Shown here piece after piece: positions 16,528 through 25,578 of a stretch of DNA of 64,000 nt. The DNA lies in the NCBI RefSeq assembly GCF_900626075.1, contig NZ_UYZY01000001.1:372001-436000 (forward strand), read 5' to 3'. Each line of letters starts with the position of its first letter. The stretch's first letter is position 1. This DNA comes from Clostridium transplantifaecale. Lineage in GTDB: Bacteria; Bacillota; Clostridia; Lachnospirales; Lachnospiraceae. The notes under the pieces were generated by a model. That model made no database searches. It saw only the letters and a program-made list of their open reading frames with translations, and was not told where the DNA came from. The position numbers were made by a program, and so were the translations under genes.

Positions 16528-17868
16528 TTAGTGTTCCGGAGAAGCAGGATGTTCTCTGCGCCATTTTTTAATCTCCTCCAGACGCTCACGGACGGGGGCC
16601 TCCGCACCGGCAGTTCCGGGCTGATAATAGTTTCGTCCCTTAAGTGATTCAGGAAGGCAGTCCATAGCCGCAATTTTGTCTTCCGTATCATGGGCATAGA
16701 CATAACCGTCCCCATAATGCAGCTCCGCCATCAGGCCGGTGGGAGCGTTCCTAATCTGCAGGGGGACTGGTTCCGCCATCATGTTCTGGGCGTCTTCTTT
16801 GGCTGCCTCGTAAGCCCGGTAGATGGAATTCGATTTGGGAGCCATCGCCATGTAAACGACGGCCTGTGTCAGATTCAACGTGCATTCAGGCATTCCGATA
16901 AAATGGGATGCCTGATAGGCGGCAACCACCAGCGGTAGGGCCTGGGGATCCGCAATGCCGATATCTTCACTGGCAAAACGGATCAGTCTTCTTGCCACGT
17001 AGAGAGGATCTTCTCCCGCCTCCAGCATCCTGGCGAGCCAGTAGACGGCGGCGTCGGGATCGCTGTTGCGCATGGATTTGTGCAGGGCGGAGATCAGGTT
17101 ATAGTGTTCCTCACCCTTTTTATCATAGAGCAGGGATTTCTTATTAATGCACTGTTCCAGGGCCTGGTCGGTGACGGTGATGGCGCCGGAGCGGTCTAGC
17201 TCTCCGTTGAGGACGACCATTTCCAGGGTGTTAAGCGCGGTGCGTGCGTCTCCGTTGGCAAAATTGGCGATGAGGGAGAGCTGATCCTCACTGATCACGA
17301 CATGCTGGTTACCAAATCCTTTGGGAGACTTCATCACATTCGTGAGCAGTTCCAGCAAATCTTCCGATGTCAGGGCCTTCAGGACAAATACTTTGCATCT
17401 GGACAAAAGAGCGGAATTGATCTCAAAAGAGGGATTTTCCGTCGTTGCGCCGATCAGGATAATGCTTCCCTTTTCCACATAGGGGAGGAACGCATCCTGC
17501 TGTGCCTTATTAAAACGGTGAATCTCGTCCACAAAGAGAATTGTCCTGATTCCCATGATTCGGTTTTTCTCAGCCTGTTCCATCACAGTTTTAATCTCTT
17601 TAATGCCGCTTGTGACGGCAGAGAAATCAATAAAAGACGACTGGGTCTTACCTGCAATAATCCTGGCCAGGGTAGTCTTGCCGACACCGGGAGGCCCCCA
17701 GAAGATCATGGAAGTCACCTGATCCTTCTCGATTAAGTTGCGCAGTACTTTACCGCGGCCAAACAGATGTTTCTGTCCCACAAACCCTTCCAGCGTATCG
17801 GGACGGATGCGGCTGGCAAGAGGGGAGGTGGTTTCGCGGTTATCAAAGAGTGAAAGCTGTTCCAGCAT
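16528..17868 (-). CDS. rarA: Replication-associated recombination protein A (RarA/MgsA AAA+ ATPase)
   Basis: Encodes 446 aa. RarA is a clamp-loader-like ATPase acting at stalled replication forks. The Walker A motif is in FWGPPGVGKTTLARIIA, the Walker B in TILFVDEIHRFNKAQQDAFLP, and sensor 1 is in LIGATTENPSFEINSALLSRC. The C-terminal tetramerisation region (PVPLQIRNAPTGLMAELHYGDGYVYAHD) is highly conserved. The N-terminal SLFDN resembles a clamp- or SSB-interaction tail. It is a single-gene unit, with AAGGAGGTTCTCC upstream of the ATG. Confidence 0.96.
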   Translation of the reverse strand: MLEQLSLFDNRETTSPLASRIRPDTLEGFVGQKHLFGRGKVLRNLIEKDQVTSMIFWGPPGVGKTTLARIIAGKTQSSFIDFSAVTSGIKEIKTVMEQAEKNRIMGIRTILFVDEIHRFNKAQQDAFLPYVEKGSIILIGATTENPSFEINSALLSRCKVFVLKALTSEDLLELLTNVMKSPKGFGNQHVVISEDQLSLIANFANGDARTALNTLEMVVLNGELDRSGAITVTDQALEQCINKKSLLYDKKGEEHYNLISALHKSMRNSDPDAAVYWLARMLEAGEDPLYVARRLIRFASEDIGIADPQALPLVVAAYQASHFIGMPECTLNLTQAVVYMAMAPKSNSIYRAYEAAKEDAQNMMAEPVPLQIRNAPTGLMAELHYGDGYVYAHDTEDKIAAMDCLPESLKGRNYYQPGTAGAEAPVRERLEEIKKWRREHPASPEH

Positions 17869-17963
17869 GGGAGAACCTCCTTCTCAAAAAGAATGTTATA
17901 AGGTGTATTTCAAGTTTATGGATGTTCTGGTTCTGTCTGAGTATCATCATACCACATATTTGA

Positions 17964-18170
17964 AAGAAAAGGAACGTACATTCGAATAATACCCCGTTTA
18001 AAAGACATTCCCTGTATTTCAGGAATGCGTTGGTGCGCGCAAACTATGCTGATTACAGTAAAGGGATTATTGCAGACAGCCGTTATCTGGAGCTCTTTTT
18101 CTGTAATTTGCTGACGGATAAAAAAACACCGCTGCGAAACAGGGATTTACTTCTTAATAGAATTATTTGA
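17964..18170 (+). pseudogene. Remnant of a Fic/DOC-family protein C-terminus
   Basis: From 18012 the reading frame gives LYFRNALVRANYADY and, after a short gap, YLELFFCNLL...LRNRDLLL, stopping at 18168-18170. This matches the C-terminal end of Fic-family AMP transferases, which commonly read YRxxLVRANY...YLExFFxNLL...LKNRDMHI. The Fic motif (HxFxxGNGR) and all of the N-terminal part are absent, the frame is closed by TGA at 17961 and no start codon or ribosome site precedes it. It is a gene relic lying between rarA and the methionine T-box. Confidence 0.7.
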
Positions 18171-18190
18171 CGGTCTTTTCGAAAAAAAGG

Positions 18191-18219
18191 TTGACAAACC
18201 GGGAAAAATGCAATAATAT
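18191..18219 (+). promoter_or_regulatory. Predicted promoter of the metNIQ operon
   Basis: TTGACA (18191-18196), 17 bases, TAATAT (18214-18219), placing the start near 18226, at the head of the T-box leader. Confidence 0.7.
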
Positions 18220-18225
18220 AGTCGC

Positions 18226-18540
18226 AAGTTGATAAATTGATTACCAGCAAAGACGTAGAAGAGAAGAGTAGTAAGCGGATGCTTTTACAGAGAGTTCCCG
18301 GATGCTGAGAGGGAGCAGAGATAGGCTTATGAAGATGGTCTCAGAGTCGCATGATCGAATATTTTAGATCATGACGGGATGCGCCCGTTACAGCGATAGA
18401 GTATAAGCCGGAACACAGGCCATGGAGATGATGGATGTGCGGCCGTACTTGAAAAGGTCTGTATGTGCGAGCGTCAGACGAAGTTAGGTGGTACCACGAA
18501 GCGGCAGCTTTCGTCCTAATACAGGGCGGGAGCTTTTTTT
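18226..18540 (+). promoter_or_regulatory. T-box riboswitch, methionine (ATG) specifier
   Basis: The T-box sequence AGGTGGTACCACG is at 18486-18498, followed by a terminator (12-bp stem 18506-18534 with wobble pairs, then a T run to 18540). In stem I the arm TAAGC pairs with GCTTA (18326-18330 region), which opens directly into ATG at 18329-18331 followed by A; this is the likely specifier and reads methionine. Uncharged tRNA-Met would prevent termination and turn on metNIQ and the following amidohydrolase. The assignment agrees with the methionine transporter downstream. Confidence 0.88.
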
Positions 18541-18592
18541 GTTGCAAACTATGCGGCCGCGCTCGGCGCAGAAAGTGAAAGGAGCAGTCAGA

Positions 18593-19624
18593 ATGATTAA
18601 GTTGGAACAGGTGAGCAAGACATTTGACACCAAATCCGGTAATGTCCATGCTGTGAAAAATGTGAATCTGGAGATACAGGACGGTGAAATTTTTGGTATT
18701 ATAGGTTTTTCGGGGGCAGGTAAGTCTACATTAGTCAGATGTATTAATCTGCTGGAGCGGCCGACGACGGGGCGGGTGCTGATCGACGATGTGGATTTGA
18801 TGAGCCTGGATGAGAAGAAGCTGAGGGAAGTCAGGAAGAAGATCGGTATGATTTTCCAGCACTTTAACCTGATGCGTTCCAGGACGGTTTACCAGAATAT
18901 TGAGTTTCCTCTTAAGAAAACGAAGATGACAAAGGCGGAGAGGGAAGAAAAGATAGCATCTCTTCTGGAACTGGTGGGGCTGACTGATAAGAGGGATGCC
19001 TATCCGTCACAGCTCTCGGGCGGACAGAAACAGAGGGTTGCCATCGCGAGGTCCCTGGCTAACGATCCGAACGTGCTTCTCTGCGATGAGGCCACCAGCG
19101 CCCTGGATCCCCAGACAACACAGTCCATCCTGAAGCTTCTCAAAAAAGTAAATGAGGAGATGGGAATTACCATTGTTCTGATTACCCATGAGATGGCGGT
19201 TGTGAAGGATATCTGCGACAGAGTCGCTATTATGGAAGAAGGAGCCGTGGTTGAGTCGGGAAATACGGTGGATGTATTCAGCCATCCGCAGGTCAGAATC
19301 ACAAGAGATTTTATTGACACGGCAAGCAATATCAGAAAAATCTACGATTTGATTGAAGACAAGAATGAACTGACGGAAATCGGCGCCGGGGACAGGATGC
19401 TTCTGTTCACCTACTCGGGCGCCAATGCAGGGGAACCGCTCATTTCCTATCTGGCAAAGGCTTTTGACATCAGAGCCAACATTATTTTCGGAAATATTGA
19501 CTTCCTGAAGGGTAAACCCCTCGGCAAGCTGGTGGTGACACTGAGCGGTGAGCCGGATAAGATGGCGGCTGCAATGGAATACATAAACTCACTTGGAGTG
19601 GAAGTGGAGGTAATTAAAGAATGA
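18593..19624 (+). CDS. metN: Methionine ABC transporter ATP-binding protein
   Basis: Encodes about 343 aa. It powers uptake of D/L-methionine. Walker A is in GFSGAGKSTLVRCI, the signature in LSGGQKQRVAIARSLA and Walker B in VLLCDEATSALDPQT. The last ~80 residues form the NIL domain typical of MetN, which binds methionine and gives feedback inhibition. The start at 18593 has AAAGGAG upstream. The metI ATG overlaps its stop by four bases. Confidence 0.96.
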   Translation: MIKLEQVSKTFDTKSGNVHAVKNVNLEIQDGEIFGIIGFSGAGKSTLVRCINLLERPTTGRVLIDDVDLMSLDEKKLREVRKKIGMIFQHFNLMRSRTVYQNIEFPLKKTKMTKAEREEKIASLLELVGLTDKRDAYPSQLSGGQKQRVAIARSLANDPNVLLCDEATSALDPQTTQSILKLLKKVNEEMGITIVLITHEMAVVKDICDRVAIMEEGAVVESGNTVDVFSHPQVRITRDFIDTASNIRKIYDLIEDKNELTEIGAGDRMLLFTYSGANAGEPLISYLAKAFDIRANIIFGNIDFLKGKPLGKLVVTLSGEPDKMAAAMEYINSLGVEVEVIKE

Positions 19625-20298
19625 GTATATTATACACTTTAGCGCCGAACCTGGAACGTCTGGGCGGAGAGCTTGTAAAATGTATCGGACAGACCTTTAA
19701 GATGCTCCTGATTTCAGGAACTATCGCATTTTTCTTCGGACTTTTCTTCGGGGTCCTCCTGATTGTTACAAAGAGGGGAGGAATCCTGCAGAACGTGGTA
19801 ATTTATAATTTCCTCGATAAAGCGGTTGATATTATCCGTTCCATTCCTTTCATTATACTTATGGTACTTCTGATTCCGGTCAGCCGGGCCATCGTCGGAA
19901 CGGGTTCCGGCGTTACCGGTTCCTATGTGGCCTTGATTGCGGGCACGGTTCCTTTCTTTGCACGGCAGATTGAATCGGTTCTTGCAGACCTGGACGGGGG
20001 ACTGATTGAAGCCAGTGAGGCGATGGGATTTTCACCGGTGGAGATTATCTTTGGTGTTTATTTGAAGGAGAGTATCCCCGGGATCACCCGCGTGACGATG
20101 ATTACCTTTGTCAGCCTGATCGGTATCACGGCTATGGCCGGTGCGATCGGAGCCGGAGGACTGGGAGATTTCGCCATCCGCTACGGCTATCAGATGGGAT
20201 ACCGCGATATGATTTGGGCTACGGTAATTATTATCCTTTTAATTATCAGTGCAATTCAGTTTATCGGCAACGTGATTATCAGGAAAACGACGCATTAA
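19621..20298 (+). CDS. metI: Methionine ABC transporter permease
   Basis: Encodes 225 aa with about five membrane helices. The EAA loop that contacts the ATPase is EASEAMGFSPVEIIFGVYLKESIPG. It overlaps metN by ATGA, so translation is coupled. Family assignment rests on the MetI-like permease fold and on position between metN and metQ. Confidence 0.95.
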   Translation: MSILYTLAPNLERLGGELVKCIGQTFKMLLISGTIAFFFGLFFGVLLIVTKRGGILQNVVIYNFLDKAVDIIRSIPFIILMVLLIPVSRAIVGTGSGVTGSYVALIAGTVPFFARQIESVLADLDGGLIEASEAMGFSPVEIIFGVYLKESIPGITRVTMITFVSLIGITAMAGAIGAGGLGDFAIRYGYQMGYRDMIWATVIIILLIISAIQFIGNVIIRKTTH

Positions 20299-20413
20299 GT
20301 AATAGTGAAAGCGGCTGTCCAGGGGACGGTACTGCGCAAAGCGGCACTTGGGAAAGAACTGGATAGTTACTATATAAATATATTTTAAAAGAGAAGAAAA
20401 AGGAGAGAAAATT

Positions 20414-21346
20414 ATGAAAAAGACATTCAGAACATCATGGAAAAAAGCAGCAGCAGTAACCCTGGCGGCAGTGACGGCGCTCACACTTTTCGGATGCGGA
20501 TCCGGAAGCGGCAGTACACCGGCAACAACGGCGGCAGCCGGGGAGACGGCAGGCGAAGCGGCAAAGGAAACCGCCAAGGAAACAGCGGAAGTGACCATGG
20601 TAAAAGTAGGCGTAGTCGGCGAATACAATGCACAGTGGGATACAATCAACGAACTTCTGAAGGATGACGGCATTCAGGTGGAACTGATGAAATTTACCGA
20701 TTATGCAGCTCCGAACCGCGCATTAAATGACGGGGAGATCGACCTGAACGCATTCCAGCATAAGGCATTCCTGGCAAATGATGTGGCCCAGAAGGGATAT
20801 GACATCGTAGATATCGGAGACACCATTATTGCTCCGCTTTCTATCTATAATAATAAGAAGAAAATCTCTTCCATTGATGAGATTAAAGACGGTGATGTGA
20901 TTGCCATCCCAAGTGATCTGACAAACGGAGGCCGCGCCCTCAAACTGCTGGAAGAAGCAGGGTTCATCGTATGTGATCCGGAAAAAGGATTTGTACCGAC
21001 AAAAGCCGATATTACAGAGTACAAAGTAAAGATCGATATCAAAGAGGCTGAGTCCGCAACACTGGCAAATATTCTTCCCGACTGCGCAGCGGCTGTTATC
21101 AATGGCGGAAACGCATTTACGGCAGGCCTTAACCCGATCGAAGACACAATTTACACCGAGAATGTAGATAAGACAACAAACGAGGCGGTACCTCAGTTAA
21201 TCAATGTAATCGTTGCCCGCACCGCGGATAAGGACAATGAAGTTTATAAGAAAATTGTAGACGCTTACCATACGGCAGAAGTAAAGAAGACAATTGAAGA
21301 TGCATACCAGGGCGCTTTCATCTGCGCATGGGATGATGCGGAATAA
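20414..21346 (+). CDS. metQ: Methionine-binding lipoprotein (MetQ/NlpA family)
   Basis: Encodes 310 aa. A signal peptide ends in a lipobox (LTLFGC, lipidated Cys28), followed by a Ser/Thr/Ala/Glu-rich linker of about 40 residues. The mature domain has the NlpA-family pattern (VKVGVVGEYNAQWD, ELMKFTDYAAPNRALNDGEIDLNAFQHKAFL, IAIPSDLTNGGRALKLLEEAG). It delivers methionine to MetNI at the outer face of the membrane. The start follows AAAAGGAGAG. Confidence 0.95.
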   Translation: MKKTFRTSWKKAAAVTLAAVTALTLFGCGSGSGSTPATTAAAGETAGEAAKETAKETAEVTMVKVGVVGEYNAQWDTINELLKDDGIQVELMKFTDYAAPNRALNDGEIDLNAFQHKAFLANDVAQKGYDIVDIGDTIIAPLSIYNNKKKISSIDEIKDGDVIAIPSDLTNGGRALKLLEEAGFIVCDPEKGFVPTKADITEYKVKIDIKEAESATLANILPDCAAAVINGGNAFTAGLNPIEDTIYTENVDKTTNEAVPQLINVIVARTADKDNEVYKKIVDAYHTAEVKKTIEDAYQGAFICAWDDAE

Positions 21347-21392
21347 GTATTAAGGAAAAGGTGCGCCAAAGCCGGCACGGATGGAGGGTAAA

Positions 21393-22568
21393 ATGGCATT
21401 AAAACAGTATGTAACAGACGAAAAAGATTACCTTGTCAGCCTGAGAAGATATTTTCATGCTCACCCTGAAGTAAGTCTGAAGGAATATAATACATGCAGG
21501 AAAATAGAGGAGGAGCTGGATAAAATCGGACTTCCCCATGAGAGAATCGGTGAAACGGGCGTTTATGCCTGGATCGACGGAGAAAAAGGCGAAGGGAAAA
21601 CCATTGCCCTCCGGGCCGACATGGACGCACTGGCTATGGAAGACTTAAAAACGGCAGAGTATCACTCACAGAATGAGGGATTCTGCCACGCCTGCGGCCA
21701 CGACGGCCATACGGCCACACTTCTGACCGCGGCAAAGATTTTAAATGCCAAAAAGGGAGAGTTCGGCGGCCATATCCGTCTTTTCTTCCAGCAGGCGGAG
21801 GAAATTGGACAGGGAGCCAGACAGTTTGTCGGAGCCGGACTTCTTAACGGTGTGGACCGGGTGTTTGGAACGCATGTGACGAGCGCCCTGGAGACGGGTA
21901 AGATTTCCCTGACAAAGGGACCGCAGAATGCGAGCTGCGATTATTTTAAAATCACCGTGACCGGCAGAGGCGCCCATGTCTCAAAACCGCACCTTGGAAT
22001 CGACGCTGCTTACATCGCATCCCAGATCGTTGTCGGGCTTCAGAGCATCGTAGCCAGAAACACGGATCCGCTTGAAACCGTAGTGGTCGGCGTCGGCGTG
22101 ATCAGGGCGGGAACCCAGTACAATATCGTGGCGGAGCATGCCGAGATAGAGGGAACCACCAGAAGTTTCAGTCCCGAAGTCAGGAAATTCACGAATGATA
22201 AGGTGGTGCAGATTGCCCGACAGACGGCAGAGCTGTATGGAGCGGAGGCGGAAGTGGAAATCCGCGATTACGCGGCTCCCCTTGTAAATGATGCTCAGGT
22301 GGTGGCGGAAGTAACTGCCGTCACAGAAAAGTTCCTTCCGGCGGATGGAATTATCAGCAACTACGAAAAGGCGCTGGGGGCCGACGATTTTGCCGATTAT
22401 CTGGCGGTTGCGAAGGGAATGTACGCCTTTGTTGGAACCCACAATCCGGAGGAGCCGAATACGGGTGTGGCACACCATCACGGACTTTTTGATCTCGATG
22501 AAAACGGACTGCTGATCGCATGCAATGTGTATGTGGATTATGCGCTCTGGGTGCTTCAGGAGATGTAA
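21393..22568 (+). CDS. M20-family amidohydrolase (N-acyl-amino-acid hydrolase-like) in the met operon
   Basis: Encodes about 391 aa. M20D metallopeptidases hydrolyse N-acyl or N-acetyl amino acids and related amides. The metal-binding residues are visible in HACGHDGHTA, QAEEIGQGARQFV, the HVTSALETG region and HHHGLFDLDENG. It begins 46 bases after metQ, with GGAGG before the ATG at 21393, and no terminator lies between, so it shares the methionine T-box. The context suggests release of methionine from an N-acylated or peptide-like form imported by MetNIQ; this substrate is inferred only. An upstream in-frame ATG at 21381 is less likely. Confidence 0.88.
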   Translation: MALKQYVTDEKDYLVSLRRYFHAHPEVSLKEYNTCRKIEEELDKIGLPHERIGETGVYAWIDGEKGEGKTIALRADMDALAMEDLKTAEYHSQNEGFCHACGHDGHTATLLTAAKILNAKKGEFGGHIRLFFQQAEEIGQGARQFVGAGLLNGVDRVFGTHVTSALETGKISLTKGPQNASCDYFKITVTGRGAHVSKPHLGIDAAYIASQIVVGLQSIVARNTDPLETVVVGVGVIRAGTQYNIVAEHAEIEGTTRSFSPEVRKFTNDKVVQIARQTAELYGAEAEVEIRDYAAPLVNDAQVVAEVTAVTEKFLPADGIISNYEKALGADDFADYLAVAKGMYAFVGTHNPEEPNTGVAHHHGLFDLDENGLLIACNVYVDYALWVLQEM

Positions 22569-22613
22569 CGGACAGGGAAAATCGATGTTCAGGTAAATCA
22601 ATAACACGGCGGG

Positions 22614-22670
22614 GCCGTCAGGAACAGTGTGGAAAGAGAGTGACACTGTCCCTGGCGGCTCTTTGTTTTC
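22614..22670 (+). terminator. Terminator of the metNIQ-amidohydrolase operon
   Basis: GCCGTCAGGAACAGTGT pairs with ACACTGTCCCTGGCGGC (22614-22659, one bulge or mismatch), followed by TCTTTGTTTTC. The remaining ~100 bases before the next ATG contain an extended -10 like TGTTACAAT near 22736-22743 but no convincing -35. Confidence 0.7.
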
Positions 22671-22772
22671 CCGTAGCAGATGGAACACGGGTTGGCTGAT
22701 TCTCTTGCGGCCGGTAGCCAAAAAAGAATTCCAATGTTACAATAGAAACAGCGGACAAGGGGGGATAATACG

Positions 22773-25118
22773 ATGGCAGAAGACATTTTCTACGGTTTAT
22801 TTGAAGACTATATAAAAGGTACGCCGGTATATGTACCGGTCCTGCTGGGAGTAGTTCTGATTGCGCTTGGAAGGTGGATTCTTAAAAAGGAGCATCACTT
22901 ACCCGGTTATATGGTAATTGTCACGGTATTGGAATTTATGTTAGCGGAGGCCGCAGGCGTGGTTTATGCGGTTTTACCAGACGGGGACGGCAAAAAGGGA
23001 ACGATCTTTGAGATTTGCCTTTTAGCCATGATCCTGCTGCTCTTTTATAGCCTGGCGGCGTACATATGGATTGAGGTGCAGTTGTGCCGGGTCAGGCGGT
23101 TTACCGATACAATGCGGATAGACTGCGATAATATTAAGGCGTGGAATATTGCGGCTGCGTTAAGTGAGCGGAAGATGACGGCCAGGCAGAATGCAGCGTA
23201 TAAAAAACAGAAGGTATTTCTGCTGATTACACTGGGGAATTTAAGTGCGGCGGAGCCTCTGATTGAATCCATGAAAGAGGATAAGGCAAGATATCATTTT
23301 TTAATGAATCTGCTTCGGCTTTATCAGGGAAAGACGGAAGAGGCGGCTGTCCACGCCAGGAAGGCCGAGGAGGCGTGTACGGCCGATACGGATCCGTTAA
23401 TTCATGTGCAGATCCTTCATAACAGGGCCGTAAGCCTGATTGTTAAGGGACATTACCGGGATGCCGACAAGGTTCTCAAAAGTACGCTGCAGTTGGCAAA
23501 AGAACGGAAAATCCGGGATAAAGAACTGCTGATGACAATTTATCATAACTATGCTTTTAACCGGATCCGAATCGAAGGACGTGGTGCGGACTGGAACGTT
23601 ATTATAGACGAACTGCAGGCGCATCTGAACATGAACCATCCACTCGAATACCTGGCGCTGTCGAATGTCAGGCTGGAGCTGATGCGGGAAGCAGAGGAGC
23701 CGGCCGAACAATTAAACCAAATGGTCAACCACGGATTTGAACGAATCCTCAGAGAAAAAAAGCTGCCGGAAAGAAATAAGATTGTCCTGGCTGCCAGTAC
23801 GGCGCGGATTGTCTGGGCTTCGGGGCTGGATCCCAGGCCCTGTATCGGCTATCTGTCGGATCGGAAGGCGGAGCTTTCAGAACTCCCGATGCCTGTCAGA
23901 TATGAGAGCATGAAACAGATCAACATTATGTTTGAAGGCCTTTTCGGCTGTCCCACAAATGAAGAAGCCGCACTGAGGGATTATGTGTTCTGGTACAGAA
24001 AAAATCAGGCGATCCCGGATCTGGAACAATATCTGGGTTCTTCAGAGCTGCCGTCGGCGGCTGTCTATTCCCGGGTCCATCTGCTGATGGAACTGGCGGG
24101 ACTGCAAAAAGAACATCCGCCGCAATATGAGCTGAAGCATTTTATGGCCCTGATGCAGGACGCCGCAGTTCTGTGCGATGAAAACTCCCTTTTGCCGGAA
24201 GGACTTCACTGCAGGCTCAGCATCATGGATGAGCTTTGCGGTGAGCATAACATGGACCGGAATTTTAAGGCGATCCACGCGGACATTATGCGGGAACAGC
24301 TTAGCTGGGTGGAGCCGCGTCTGAATGAGTTGGCAGAAAATCCCCAGATCGTGGAGATTTATCTCATGCTGAGTTTTTACTGTTTCCATCTGGACGATTA
24401 CGACAGATGCTTATTGTATTATGAACAGGTCAGGAAATGTATGGACAGCATTTCTCTGGATCATTTTGCGCCATGGCTTCACCGGTATTATATGGTGGTA
24501 TGTTTTATTGCCCGCAGCCAATATTTCTGCAGGGCCATTCAGAGGGTTCAGGGCAGTAAGGAGTCGGAGACATATGGGGAGCCGATCCGTCTGTGGTTTG
24601 AGCGGGCATTTATGGAGGATGGGCTGATGATGTCGGCATTGCTCGGCCGTTTTATGGGGGCGAAGGAGACAATCCCGATCAAAGTAAAGAGATGGGAGGA
24701 ACCGGCCGAAGGATCAGAAAATTCAGAAACCGTGCTGTGCAGCCATTTCTGGCTTGTTATTCATCCGGTCGGCCTGGAGATGGATTTCACTTACCGGCAG
24801 TTCCTGTTGGAAGAAAATCCTTCCCACTGCTATTTTGCATTAGACCGTCATCCTATGCAGACGATGGAGTCAAATGTGATAAAACGGAGCGCTGCGCAGA
24901 CAGGCCGTCCATCGTCCGAAGTCCTTTTGCTGGCGTTTGCACTGGACAGCCTGCCGGAACAGGAAAAAACACTTTTTGATACGGTCTACAATATTATCAT
25001 ATCCCATGTGGAGGAACCGTGTCCCAAACTACAGGAACTGGAATGTCTGTTTTCCCGCGTAAGTCTTCCCAGGCCTGTTCCGTATTCGGAGAATGGATAT
25101 GGGCCGGAGGCATTTTAG
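22773..25118 (+). CDS. Large membrane-anchored protein with helical-repeat region, function unknown
   Basis: Encodes 781 aa. I do not recognise a named family. Three hydrophobic helices lie in the first ~100 residues (around 17-36, 44-66 and 77-98). The rest is a cytosolic-looking, helix-rich region with many alternating Ala/Leu/Tyr positions; segments near residues 165-260 (LRLYQGKTEEAAVHARKAEEACTADTD... and HNRAVSLIVKGHYRDADKVL) look like degenerate tetratricopeptide repeats. A second region around 520-590 (YLMLSFYCFHLDDYDRCLLYYEQVRKC) also looks repeat-like. ATG at 22773 follows AGGGGGGATAATACG. It is flanked by the met-operon terminator and a c-di-GMP riboswitch, so it seems to be a single-gene unit. 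Confidence 0.75.
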   Translation: MAEDIFYGLFEDYIKGTPVYVPVLLGVVLIALGRWILKKEHHLPGYMVIVTVLEFMLAEAAGVVYAVLPDGDGKKGTIFEICLLAMILLLFYSLAAYIWIEVQLCRVRRFTDTMRIDCDNIKAWNIAAALSERKMTARQNAAYKKQKVFLLITLGNLSAAEPLIESMKEDKARYHFLMNLLRLYQGKTEEAAVHARKAEEACTADTDPLIHVQILHNRAVSLIVKGHYRDADKVLKSTLQLAKERKIRDKELLMTIYHNYAFNRIRIEGRGADWNVIIDELQAHLNMNHPLEYLALSNVRLELMREAEEPAEQLNQMVNHGFERILREKKLPERNKIVLAASTARIVWASGLDPRPCIGYLSDRKAELSELPMPVRYESMKQINIMFEGLFGCPTNEEAALRDYVFWYRKNQAIPDLEQYLGSSELPSAAVYSRVHLLMELAGLQKEHPPQYELKHFMALMQDAAVLCDENSLLPEGLHCRLSIMDELCGEHNMDRNFKAIHADIMREQLSWVEPRLNELAENPQIVEIYLMLSFYCFHLDDYDRCLLYYEQVRKCMDSISLDHFAPWLHRYYMVVCFIARSQYFCRAIQRVQGSKESETYGEPIRLWFERAFMEDGLMMSALLGRFMGAKETIPIKVKRWEEPAEGSENSETVLCSHFWLVIHPVGLEMDFTYRQFLLEENPSHCYFALDRHPMQTMESNVIKRSAAQTGRPSSEVLLLAFALDSLPEQEKTLFDTVYNIIISHVEEPCPKLQELECLFSRVSLPRPVPYSENGYGPEAF

Positions 25119-25233
25119 AGGGTGGCCGGGGACATATCCGGGAGGGCGTTGAGGGTGAGGCCGGGAAATTGGGGTGATTTCGCTGTTATCCATTTATTGT
25201 TAATACTTTCCCAGCCTGTTTTTAAAGAAACCG

Positions 25234-25263
25234 TTTGCACTTCCAAACAAAATAAAGTATAAT
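25234..25263 (+). promoter_or_regulatory. Predicted promoter of the c-di-GMP riboswitch transcript
   Basis: TTTGCA (25234-25239), 18 bases, TATAAT (25258-25263), about 15 bases before the aptamer. Confidence 0.5.
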
Positions 25264-25277
25264 GACTACGTGTAAAT

Positions 25278-25362
25278 ATTATATGTGGCAAACCCGTCGA
25301 AAGGCGGCGGCGCAAAGCTAAAGGGTCTAAGTAGAAGTATATGACAGCCAGTTGCAATCATT
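25278..25362 (+). promoter_or_regulatory. c-di-GMP-I (GEMM) riboswitch aptamer
   Basis: The sequence shows the GEMM-I core in order: GGCAAACC, a hairpin closed by a GAAA tetraloop (25299-25302), GGCGCAAAGC, the tetraloop-receptor-like GGGTCTAAG, and ATGACAGCCAGTTGC. These are the conserved ligand pocket and docking elements of class I c-di-GMP riboswitches. A terminator follows 16 bases later, so it probably controls read-through into the gene at 25579. Class I switches in clostridia are mostly off-switches; the direction here is not shown by the sequence. Confidence 0.9.
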
Positions 25363-25377
25363 TTGAATGCGTGTCGA

Positions 25378-25409
25378 GCAGATACCCCTGTTTTTGGTGT
25401 CTGCTTTTT
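25378..25409 (+). terminator. Expression-platform terminator after the c-di-GMP riboswitch
   Basis: GCAGATACC (25378-25386) pairs with GGTGTCTGC (25396-25404), with TTTTT after it. It sits between the aptamer and the downstream gene. The next ~170 bases contain no obvious second promoter; a minus-strand frame there (25421-25609) reads unusually like protein but has no ATG or ribosome site. Confidence 0.8.
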
Positions 25410-25578
25410 CAGTATTGCATTCATTGACCGCGGTAATCGGTGCGTACAGTATCCGTATTGCCGTTGATTGTCGATGAAAAATCTGCGAAACGCGCTTTTT
25501 CGTTGTTAGACTGCTGATATACTTTCACGAGGATGTTTGGGACAGGTGCAGGCTCCGGGGTGATATTATTGTTCGCGT

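Noticed and set aside
21981-22721. 246-codon minus-strand frame opposite the M20 gene
   Set aside because: Antisense shadow; no ribosome site and no family pattern.
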